Positions 43,801 through 55,800 of a stretch of 64,000 bases of DNA are shown here, piece after piece (the first letter of the stretch is position 1; each line of letters starts with the position of its first letter). This DNA is from Actinoallomurus sp963823735. GTDB taxonomy: Bacteria > Actinomycetota > Actinomycetes > Streptosporangiales > Streptosporangiaceae. Position numbers and translations under genes: made by a program. The notes under the pieces are model-generated. The model was not told where the DNA came from, did no database searches, and saw only the letters and a list, made by a program, of their open reading frames with translations. Where the stretch lies: assembly GCA_963823735.1 (NCBI GenBank), contig CAWGMO010000001.1, positions 1,240,001 through 1,304,000 of the forward strand, written 5' to 3'.

Positions 43801-46800
43801 CGGTCGACGTGCCCGGCTACCAGACGATCGTGGACGCCATGAAGGCCGCGGGGCCGGGCTCGCGCGGCATGGTGATCATCGGCAGGCACGGCGAGGAGAC
43901 CGGCCACATCGTCAACGTCGTGCACGACGAGGACGGCGTGGTCTTCATCGACGGCCAGAAGGGCGAGCAGGCCGTCCTCCCGGAGCACTTCGAGAGCCTG
44001 GAGTTCCTGCCCACCAGCGCGAACTTCCCCCGGCACGCCATCACGCACGCCACGACGCCCGGCCCGCACACGCGGTTCCTCGGGGGCAAGGGCGACCGGA
44101 CGACCCCGGAACAGGCGGGCGAGGCGCTGAAGACGTGGACCTGGCACACGGCCTCACGAGGCGGCGTGAACTACGACGTCAGCGAGACCGGCTGGCTCCA
44201 CCTGCGGACCGGCGACGGGCACCACGTGATGCTGTCGCCGGACGGCTGGGTACGCCGCGGCGCCGACTTCGTGCACCCGGACAGGTTCGCGGTGCTCGAC
44301 GGCACCACCGGCGTCGTCCACCTGGCGCCGGGCGAGGACTGGAACGCGATCGAGGCGGACGTCCAGGACGGCACCCTCCTCCCGTACCACGCGCGGGCCG
44401 ACGAGACGGGCCTGTACTTCACGCCGTCCGACGAAGGACAGCAGGTCCGGCTGCCGCTGAGCGACGACCCGACCCTCCTGGAGCCGAAGCCGGCCGCCGC
44501 GCCGCCGCCGCGCGGCTTCCGCTTCCCCTTCCGCGACACGGCACGGAGCACGGGCGTGCGGATGCCCGGCCGCTCCGCGCAGGACGGGGGAGCGCGCTCA
44601 CGCTGGTCCTCGTCGAAGCTGCCGGGGTCCCGCCTGTGGACGGCGAAGCAGCAGGGCGACGGCGCACCGGCACGCGAGGCGCTCCCGTCGATGCCGGTCG
44701 AGGAGTTCCTCGACGGCGTCCAGGTGAGCGTGGTCGACGGCCGCGTCGTGGGCATCTGGCTCCCGGGCGCGAAGGACGCCGAGGACTTCGACGAGGAGAC
44801 GTTCCGCTGGCTGGACCCGCCGGCCGGCGCGGTCTTCGTGTTCGGCGAGGTGCGGAACGGTCGGGTCGTCGTCGGCGGCCGTGAGGTCTCCGAGACGGCA
44901 CTCGCCAGTGCCATCGCCGGCCGCGCGCCGGGTCTGGCACCGATCCTGTGGATGGCGAACTCCACCCAGATCGCCCGCGGCCTGGCGGAGCGGCTCGGCG
45001 AGCCCGTCCTGGCCGCACCGCACGACCTGCGGGTCGACCGGGACAACGGCACCCTGATCTCCGACGGGCCCACCGACGGGCGTTCGGAGGACAAGCCGCA
45101 CGACGAGTGGTTCCGCGTGTACGTGCCGGGCGACGGGGACGGCCGTCCCTTCTCCCCGGAGCTGCCCGTTGGGCGCCGTAAGGACGACGCCACGCCGGCC
45201 GAGGACCCTCCGGAGGACGACGACTCGCCGGCGACCCCCACGCCGACGGACCCGATGGTCCGCTCGATCGGCGTGCCGAGAGCCGGCCTGCCGAGCGTCC
45301 CGCAGCTGATCCGCCTGATCAAGCGCATGATCCCGCCGGGCGTGCAGATCCCCAAGGACGTGTACGACGCGCTGCCGCAGCGGCTGCTCAGCAACTACCC
45401 GTACCTGCTGGAGAGCGCCGAGAAGGACGGCGTCAGCGGCCTCATGGTGCCGCTCGGCCCGGTCGAGCTGCTGATCTCGCTCGACCCCGACGATCCCCAC
45501 ACCGTGAAGAACACGGCCGGCTCCACGACCGCGCCGTCCACGGTGAAGTCCGAGGGCGAGCACCGCGCCACCGGCGGGCTCAACGCCGTGTACGCGACGG
45601 GCGCCAAGGCCGACTCGCACTCGGGGAAGACGGGCCAGACCCACCTGCCGGTGTCGCTGTCCTTCGGCGCCGGCATCACCCCGGCCGCCTTCCAGTTCGT
45701 ACGCACCGCCCTGAGCTTCAACTTCGTCGCCAACGCGCACAGCCGCGGCACCACCCACATCGCGGACGCCGAGGGCGGCCACGTCGAGGACAACCGGATC
45801 GACTCGACGCTGCTGTCCTACACGCCGAACTGGTCGGTCAAGCTCCGTACGGACCCGCGCGCCAAGTGGGAGAACATCAAGGCGCGTCGGCCGAAGGACC
45901 GCGGCAAGGAGAAACTGCTCCTCTGGGTGCCCAAGCACTACGAGAAGAAGGCGCCGGAGCAGGTCGTCGCCGGCGGCGAGGGAGTCCAGAGCGAGCGGCT
46001 GCCCGACAGTTTCTTCGCGTCGGGACTGACCGGCCTGCCCCAGCTCTTCGACCAGATCGCCGGGCAGCTACAGGCCCAGGGCGTGAAGCTGCCGATCGGC
46101 GGCTACACCCGCGCCGCGCTGCTGCAGAAGCTCTGGAACCTCAACATGCACCTGGACGAGGCGGTCAACGACAAGAAGCGCGGCTACTCGTTCGTCCTGG
46201 AGAACAAGCGCGGCAAGAAGATCGCCACGGTGGACCTGCACGCGGAGCGGGTGCCGTTCGGCGCGCCGCGCGTCGGTGAGACCAGCGACAAGTCGCACGT
46301 GGAGAACGTCCGCACCGCCATCGACGGCCTCAGCGGCAGCCACACCGTGGGCCAGTCCACGACCGTGACCGGGTCCATCGAGTTCGACGTGATGCCCAAC
46401 CCGCTCATCGCGGACCTGGGCCTGGGCGTCAGCCCGTACGTCTCGGCGACCTGGTCGAACTCCGACGCGATCTCCGCGGGCCGCAACGGCCTGTGGGTGG
46501 TGGTCCCCCGGTACGCCGGACACACCGCCGGCTACCGCGCCCAGTTCTCCTACACCGCCGACGTACGGGTGCGCGGCCACGAGGGCGGCGCGAAGGGTAC
46601 GACGGAGCCGGTGGTGGGAACGGCGCTGCTGCGCCTGTCCGAGCCGGACGCGTTCGAGCACGGCTTCCCGGTCGACAAGGCCGCGCTGAAGGAGCACCCG
46701 GGCGACCGCCGCCAGGTGCGGTTCACCCCCGACGCGGTGCGCAACACCGGCCCGCGCGAGGGTGACCCGGCACCGGGCACGAAGGAGCCGCCGGAGCACC

Positions 46801-49800
46801 TCAAGGAGGGCAAGGGCATCGGCATGGGGCTGGTGCGGGTCTCCCAGGAGACGGTCGACCGGATGAAGGCCGAGCTGGAGCCGATCCTGCGTGCGCGTGG
46901 CTTCCTGCCGCCCGAGGGCGACACGTTCGGCGGGCGGCACTGGTGGCAGCACGGCGACGACCTGGACAGCCAGATCGACAACCAGCAGACGCTGGACAAG
47001 ATGATCTCCGTGCGAGGCCTGGACTCGCACTACGACACGATCCGCCAGGACGGCCTGCCCATCACGTTCCGCCGCCGCCGCGGTTTCGCGGGCATGACCC
47101 TCGACGTCGACTCCGCCAAGATCGTCATCAAGGCGAAGGAGACCAAGGGCAAGCCGCCCAGCTTCCTGCGGAGCACCGGCGAGTACCACACGGTGAACCT
47201 GGCCATGGGCATGGACACCGCCGGGCAGTCGACGAGCGGCAGCAAGAAGATCGCGGTCGGCCTCAAGTTCAAGATCTTCTTCAAGTGGCTCAAGGCCGGC
47301 CTGACGGGCGTGGAGCTGCAGAAGACCGTCGGGGCCACCGACGCCGTCAACTTCCTCAACAACCGGCCGGAGCTGCTGGAGTACCCGGGCGTCGTCGACG
47401 AGTTCGAGCTCACCAGCGACTACGAGATCAAGGTGCAGTTCGAGCACTCCGGCGTGCAGGGCGACCTGCGGCCGGACGTACGGAACCCGCCCAAGATCAA
47501 GATTCCCGAGCAGAAGGCCGTCGCGCACCTGGTGCCGCTGGTCAACGTCCCCGACGCCAAGCCTCCCCGCCCCAAGGGCGCTCGGATCAACCGGACGCCC
47601 GGCAGGGTCCTCGACCAGGCCGTCATCTACCACCTGGACACGACCGGCCTGCTGAAGAAGGCGACCAACACGTTCCGCAGGCTCACGGGTGCCGCGGGCA
47701 AGGCGGACCAGGAGCTGAGCTCGGTCGCGAGCACCATCCAGCTTCGTGCGCACCTGAAGGAGATCATCAACGGGGAGTACACGACCGACCAGCCCTTCGA
47801 TCCGGGGTTCTTCCGCGACACCCTGGTCGGGCTGAACATCTCCGGCCAGATGCGCGAGTCCGACTTCGCCGGCGCCACCAAGGACAAGTTCGTCCTCGGC
47901 GTCATCAAGCTGTGGCTGGCGCAGGCCAGCAGCACCGACAGCGCCTCCAAGGGCGTCACCTGGGACCAGCTCGACCTGGCGGTCGGCGGCGAGGCCGGCC
48001 ACTCGGGCCTCACCGGCGAGGTCGACGCCAACAAGCACTGGCAGTGGAACAAGTCCAAGACCAAGACCCACACCGGCGGCACGGAGCTGATCCAGCTCGA
48101 CTTCAACCGCGCGTACGCCTACAAGACCCTCGTCGACTTCGAGGTGAAGGGCCGGCGGGAGAAGTGGGGCAAGTTCTTCCGTACGGCGTGGAAGGTCGGC
48201 GGCGGCAGGGTCCGCAAGCGCTCGATGATCTACATGCTCCCCGAGCCCGAGGCCCTCGCCCGCTACGCCGAAGGCGTCCTGCCCGTCTCCGACGTCCAGC
48301 TCGCCGACGCGATGGCCCGCTGGCAGCTCGGCGAGCAGGAACGGCCGCCCGGCTCGGAGCCGGAGCCGCTCGTGCTGAGCGGCGACACGGTGGCCCGGAT
48401 CCTCACCCGGTGGGCCCAGGAGTCGCCGACGTTGCCCGCGATGCCGAAGGAGGTCGACGACATCACGGGTCTGGCCTTCAACCGTGAACGCCTCGTCGAC
48501 CTGCTGATCCAGCTCCACACCGAGGACCGGATGCCGATCGTCGACCGCAAGGTGCGGGAGGCCTTCGGCCGGCAGTTCAAGGTCGACCTGCCCGAGCGCG
48601 GCAACCCGTACCGGAACATGGAGCTGCCGGAGTACCTCACCCGCGAGGACCCGGGCGGGAAGATGCTCGGTCACCACGGCGTCTACGACCTGAGGTTCGA
48701 CAACGGCAAGTCGATGTACCAGATCGTGAAGGAGCAGGTCGACAAGGTCGCGCCCGGCCTGCTCGCGATGAACCCGGAGGTCTGGGACGGCAAGGGCCGC
48801 AAGCTCGGTCGGCTCCAGGGCGGCATCGACTCGCTCCAGTCGATCCTCGCGCGCGGACGCGACCAGGCCATGATCGAGGACCTGCGGGACCTGGAGCTCA
48901 ACTTCATCAACACGTCCGGCTGGTTCGGCGCGGACTCGGTGAAGATCAAGCTGAACGACGTGCTGATCTCCGCACCGGAGATCCACGAGTTCAAGCCGTC
49001 GACGGGCATGGAGAACTACGACCACCAGTACCTCACCACGAGCGAGACCAAGTCGCGCGACGTCTCCCAGGCGTTCATGCTCGCCAAGCTCTCCATCGGC
49101 CGTGGCGCCGTCCCCGGCGACAGCACCGACAACCCGCCGCCGTCCGGGTCGGCGCAGCCCGCGCTCAAGACCTCCGAGGGCACCCACCGGAGCACGACCC
49201 GCTCGGAGAACGCCGTCGTCGAGCAGACCGTGTACGACTGGGGCGGGCACTACCGTGTGGGGTTCCGGCACGAGCTGAGCGTCAGCGTCGAGCGCCTCGA
49301 CATGACCGGCCGTCCCGTCAACAACTGGTTCATGCGGCTGTTCGACTACTGGACGCACCACAGCGCCACGTCGAGCACGATCGTCCGCGGTGACCTGGAG
49401 CTGGAGGTGCCGAAGGCCATCGCCGAGGCCGGGGTGTCCAGAGGCCCCGAAGGGCCGCGCCACTTCGTCCCGCTGCCGAAGCTGCCGGGGAACTCCTGGA
49501 TCGCCGGCACGCTGCTCGGCGACGCGCTGAAGTCCGCGCGCGCCCTGCTGAACAGGGTGTTCGGCCGCGACGCCGACAACGTCAGGACCGCGCGCTCGAC
49601 CCTTTCGCTGCCGGTGCGCTTCGCGCCGACGCACATGCGCAACAACGTCAGGGACATGGCCGGCGGCGGGAGGTTCAAGCTGGCCGAAGGGCTCTTCATC
49701 CCCGGTCACAGCTCCGACCGCGCCACCCTGTGGATGTCCGGCGACCTGTACGACCTTCAGGTGATCGCGCCGGTCAAGGAGGGCACCGGGCCCGGCCGCT

Positions 49801-52800
49801 ACATCAAGCACCAGAGCGGTACGACCGGTGGCTCCAGCAGCGACCACTGGCGCGCCACCACCGAGGTCGGGGGAGACGCCGGCGGGACGATCAAGCCGCA
49901 CAACCCGCCGCACAGCGCGGACGGCAGCACCTCGGTGAGCCACACGACGGGCGCGGGCCAGGGCAGCGCGGGAACCGAGAACTACCGGCGTGAGGGCCAC
50001 GTCAAGGAACAGGGCCCGGTGTACATGGTCCGGATGCGCGGCAGGTTCCGGATCGAGGCCGACAAGTGGTCGCACCGGCTGTTCGGCAAGCCCAAGCAGG
50101 GCGCCCACTTCGAGGGCGATCCGGTCACCGGTGACGTGTACGCGGTGCTGTACCAGTCGCAGGTCGACGAGCTGCGCGAGCAACTGCGCGCCGAGACCGA
50201 GAAGGCCAGGGCGAAGGCGGCCAACTGGCCCGCGATGTACGGCGTGAGCACCTTCCCGCTGCGCCCGCGGCTGGCGGAGGCGGCGGAGAACAAGCTCGGC
50301 GCCTTCCGCGCGTACCAGGGCGTGGCGCGGCACGTCCGCGAGCAGATCGGCGGCGACAGGCCGTTCGTGCTCACCTTCGACGAGACCGAGGTGGACAACG
50401 AGCGGCTCCGGCTGATGCTGCGCTGGGCCACGCGCACCCTGCGGGCCGACTACCGCGCGGTCCGCGAGGCCGACGCGACCGCCGAGCCGCCCGCGAGCCT
50501 CCGCAGGTACCAGGAGCTCCTCGACAAGGGCGAGAGCCCCGACCCGACGGCCGACACGGACACCGTCATCACCGGCATCATCCGCCAGGTCAACCGCTAC
50601 CACTCGATGCGCCCGGACAACCCGCTGGGGCCGCCGAAGTCCATGCCGCCGGACGACCTGCCGCCGGGCCACCCGGACGAGCCGAAGGGGCCGCCGGCCG
50701 AGCTGCCCCCCGAGATCGCGGTGTACGGCATGGACCTGGTGTACCTGGCACGCGACGTCTCCCACGAGCTGGGCGCCCATATCCGGCTGGACATCACCAA
50801 GCGCGACCTCACGGTCGAGCACCACTGGACCGACCCCGAAGGCCGCGTGTACGCCTTCGACCCGCACACCTTCGACGACACGAAGCTGTCAGCGGCGCGC
50901 GCCCAGCGGGCCGGGCTGCTCCCCGAGCGGCTCCGCGACGACGTCGATGGCCTGGGCATCGACGACGCCGACCTGGGCCGCGTGTACCGGGACTCGTGGG
51001 CGCACCAGCGGACGTTCGAGCAGGAGCTCCTCCGGCTGATCGGCGAGCGCCGCGCGCGGCTGGCGTCCCTGCACCCCGGCCTGCCGGACCTGTTCGACCA
51101 GGCGCGCGAGAGCGAGGCGTTCTGGCACGACGAGGTACGCACCCTCGACGCCGCGGCCAAGCGCCTGCCCGACGGGAGCGAGGAGCGCCAGGCGGTCGAG
51201 CGGAGGCTGGCGAGCGCGCGCGACAACCACCGTGACGTCACCCAGGCGCTGGACGACCTGCGGGCCGCGGCGCGCGAGCCCGCCGAGGAACAGCCCGCCG
51301 CGGACGCGGCGAAGACGGCCGACACCGCGCCCGCGACGGACGCCACCGTCTGGGACGACGAGGCCGTGACGTCGCTCGGCGACCGGCTGGGGGACCTGGA
51401 GTCCGCCGCGGGAGAGGCGACGGGCGAGCACACCGCCGGCGCCTTCCGGCACTGGACCGCCGCTGAGGGCGCCGAGGCGGTCGGGCGGCTGGAGCGCACG
51501 GTACGGCAGCAGGGCTCCGGAGCCGTGTCGATCGTGGTCGTCGGCGAGGACGACACGTACACGGTGGCCAACCTGGGCGGCGAGGTCACGTGGTTCGACT
51601 CCATGTCCGGCAGCGAGGTGGATCGCCCGGCGGACCTCGGCGTCGAGGGTGCCTCTCTGGAGCTGGGGCCCACGGGGGAGCCGCTCACGCCGCAGCCGTC
51701 CGCGAACCCGTCCGCGTTCCGCCGGCTGCGTTCGCGTGCCCTGGGCGTGGTGGAGCACCGGCGCGCGAGCGAGACAGCGGAGGAGAGGCCCGAGCGGCCC
51801 TCCGGCCACACCGAGCCGCAGCCGGGCGTCGGCGAGGTGGTCGTCGACCGGCCGCTGCCCCACGACGCGCGGCTGTACGTGAACGACCAGGGAGGCCACC
51901 GGATCGGGCCTTCCGGCCTCAACCGGGACACGTGGCGGGAGCTGGGCGCGCTGTCGACGTACGCGCCGCTGTCCTGGCTGGTGCAGGGCGCACCGGCCAG
52001 GGGCTTCGGCCTCACGAACGTCGCGGAGTCCGACGGGAACGGCGCGGTCCGGTTCCTCACGCATCTGCGGACCCCGCTGGAACAGGGTTCGATCTCGGTC
52101 GCCGACGCGGTCCAGACGTTCATGGAGGACCTGCCCGAGCGCACCGTCGAGCACGTCGAGGCGCTGCCGGAGAACCTCCCGCCGGACACCTGGATCTGGT
52201 TCCGCTCCTCGACCCGCAGCGGCGCCGCGATCGTCCTGGGCGACGGCACGCTCCGCATCTGGATGCCCGGCCACGGCGGCACGCTCACGTCCGGGCGGGC
52301 GGGCTCGGCCATGATGGGCGGCGCGACGTTCGTCATCGCGCGGCCGGCGGCGACGCGGCCGTCCGACGAGACGGTGATCTCGCCGTCGCTGCTGTCGGGG
52401 TCACGGTCGTCCGGCTTCACACCGGGACAAGGCCTCCCGGGCGACGCGGCGCTCGCCGCCCTGGCGCGGAGCGGCCCGCACCTGTACGAGGACGGCGACG
52501 GCACGCCGTGGATCGGCCCGCCCGGCGCCGGCGGCGGAAGGACGGACGTGGGGCCGCTGCGCGAGTACGCGCCGATCCACTGGCTCGTCACCGGACGGCC
52601 CTCCGGCGGCGTCACCGTCGAGGAGCTGATGCGCGGGAACCTGGATGCTCTCACCCGCTACCTGAAGTCCGAAGGCACCGACCGCGAGCGGGTCCGCCGG
52701 TTCATGACCGACAGCGGACGCGACGTCGAGACGACCAGGACCCTGCCGGTGGACCTGCCGTCGGGTACCTGGATCTGGTTCACCAGCAGGACCGGGTTCA

Positions 52801-55800
52801 CCGGAGCGGCGGTCGTGCGCCCGGGCGGGCGGTACGAGCTGTTCTCCCCGGACGTACGCGACACCGCGAACCGTACGGACGCCGACGTTCGCCACATGCT
52901 CGGGCAGGCGGACTACACGCTCGTCATCGGCCGCTCGCCGGTGGTGTCGACGCCGTCGTCCCAGGGCACCAAGACCCCGTCGTCGTCCGGCAGGTTCGGA
53001 TCGCTGCGGGGCTTCGCCTGGTACCGCAGCGGTACGTCGACCCCGGCGTCCAGGTCCACGTCGAAGTCCGGCTCGGCCGGCTCGTCCAAGTCCGCGGGCA
53101 GGCGGAAGGCGGCGTCGCGGGAGGACTACGCGGTGACCGACGACCGGCGGGCCATGGCGGCCGAGCGGCGCCGGTACAACGAGGCGGAAGTGGCCGCGAA
53201 GGTGAAGCGCCTCAAGCTGAAGGCGGTCGACGTCCCGCCGGACGGCAACTGCTTCTACAGCAGCCTGATGGTGATCGCGGCCCCCGAGCTGATGCGGCGC
53301 GTCCCGCTCCTTTCCGGAGCGCTGCGGAACGGCCGGAACGCCGCCGTACGCGTCTTCCGCAACTGGCTGGCGGACCGCGTCGAGGCCGACCTCGCGTCGG
53401 CGACATCGAGGTACGCGCCCTTCATCCACACCCCCGACGGCCAGTTCGTCGAGGACCGGCACAGCGAGGTCGTGAACCAGATCCGCGAGTTCGGCCTCTG
53501 GGACAGCCAGACGGGCGACATCGTGGTGGAGATAGCGGCGATGGAGCTGGGCCTGCCCCTGACGGTGATCCAGAGCGGTGCCGACCTCGACCTGGGCCCG
53601 GACGGCGCCCACCGCATCCACTTCATCCGCAGGCCCGGCCACTTCCTCGGCGCCCGGCGTACGGACGGGAACGCCGGGCCGCAGGCCTGGGAACGCCTCA
53701 CGCCGAACCCGGGCGAGACCGGCCAGGAGGACGTCTCCGCGCTGATCGACCGTTTCGGCGACGCGAGGGCGCGGCTCCAGCGGGTGCTGGACGGGCTACC
53801 GAAGACACGCCGGGAGCACTTCGCCACGCTGGCCGAGACGGAGCAGGTGCGGGTCCAGAACGAGATGGAGGCCGAGACGTACCTGGGCGTCCCGGAAGGG
53901 CTGCGCGAGCCACTGCGGAACGCGGCGATCCGCGGCGCGGTCTCCGCCGTCGGCGACCTGATCCGCCTCGCGGAGGGTGACACGGAGCGTCGCGACGCGG
54001 CGGCCGAGGGGTTCGTTCTGGACACGGGCGAGTTCTGGGACGTCGTCGACCGGCTGCCGGAGGGGCAGCGCCCTCCGTTCGCGGAGCGGTTCGAGACCAC
54101 GCGGAAGGTGGTCGAACAGGCACGGCTCACCGCCGCCACCGAGACCATCGCCGGCGCGCACCAGGATTTCCGGGCCATGATCCGCGAGGCGAGGGAGGCG
54201 CTGGCCCCGGCGCAGCCGCCGCCGATCGAGCTGGAGAGCCGAGAGGGCCCGTCCGACTACCTGGTCTCCCAGGTCAACACCGAGCTGAGGAGCCTCGGGG
54301 ACCGCTACACGCACGGCCGGGTCGACGCCGACCGTATCCAGGACGCGATCGACGAGCTGAGCGCCGCGCACACGGACGCGCGCGGGCGGGCGGACGAGAT
54401 CGCGCACCAGATCGCCTTCGGCAAGCCGATGCGGCGGCGCGGCGGCGGCATCGGCCTGGAGGTCGAGACGCGGTTCGGGGTGTACGGCCTCGACATGACC
54501 GGCGTGACGACCGCGACCCTGATCTCCACGCCGCAGTTCTCCCTGGTCACCGACTACGGCACGGCCACCGTCGGCCCTGACGCGGGCAAGAGCGTGCCGA
54601 TCGTCGAGCTCGTGCTCAGGCCGGCCGCCGCCCTGGACGGCGAGCGGGGACGGATGAGCCAGGAGCAGGCGTTCGAGATCGTCTCCTACGTCGTGGAGCG
54701 GCTGCGGAAGGCCCGGCGCGGCGCGACGATCGCGGAGGTCTTCCGCGGGCTGTCCGGCGCGACCGTCTACCCGAAGGCGCACAGCGCGCGGCTGCGCGGC
54801 GAGGTGAACCCCGGGATGCTGTACGTCCAGTACACCGCCGGGGTGCCGATGGCGGGCGTACGCGACTTCCTCCAGCTCTCGGGCCGGAACGACGCGTCAC
54901 CGGCCTCCCGGCACCTCACCAGCGCGCTGACCTTCGGTGACACGGTCGCGGCGCGGTTCGCCGGGCTCGACCCGAACGACCCGGGCGTACGGGAACAGCT
55001 CCGCTGGCTCACCGCGCGCGACGCGGAGATCGCGATCGTCCAGAGCTACGCCACGCTCGTCTACACGCAGGTCGCCGCCGCGCTCCAGCCCTCGATCACC
55101 GGCAACGGCACCTACGCCAAGAACCACACCGTCGTGGCGTCGCGCAACCCGCTGGCGGCGCTGCGCGAGTCCCTGCCGCCGATGGTCCGGCGTTTCCTGG
55201 AGCGGAGCGCCGATGGGATCGGCGCGGACTTCCAGGCACGGTTCCGCGCGGACAACCGGGAGGTGCTGCGCGAGGCCGGGTACGCCGACGACGAGAACCT
55301 GCTCCAGGTGGAGTGGGAGGACACCGTCGGACGTGAGGTCCGGCGGCGCTCGGTGGGCCAGTACCTCGACAACGCGCTGGTCCACCTGCCGGACCACAAG
55401 CTGATCGACCAGTACGACGCGCTGAGCGTGGCCACGCAGGTGCCGGCGCTGGACGACAACTTCGGCAACCGGCCCGAGCTGCCGCTGGTCGTCCTGGAGG
55501 CCAGGGTCTACGGCGACGTCGTCTACCGGAGCGTCGACCGGGTGCGCGCCGACTACGACCGGCTCAGCGAGTCCGTACGCGACCTGGACCGGGAGGCGCG
55601 GCGGCTCATGTCGCCGGAGGACGGCCCGGGCGTCGAGGTGCGGTTCGGGAAGAGGAACAAGACGGTCGACGCGGGCCAGCGCAACACCGTCGCCGCCTTC
55701 GCCGCGTACGTCGGCCTGACGGCGGTGCGCCGCGACCGCGACCGGGGCCCGGCGCTGGTCGTGCGCGTCGACGGCGGCGGCAACGGCGGCGTCTTCAGCG

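Noticed and set aside
46068..50867. 1,599-codon open frame on the minus strand
   Set aside because: Antisense to the effector scaffold; low-complexity Arg/Leu/Gly/Val composition and no recognisable motif. The sense frame carries coherent beta-rich and enzyme domains.
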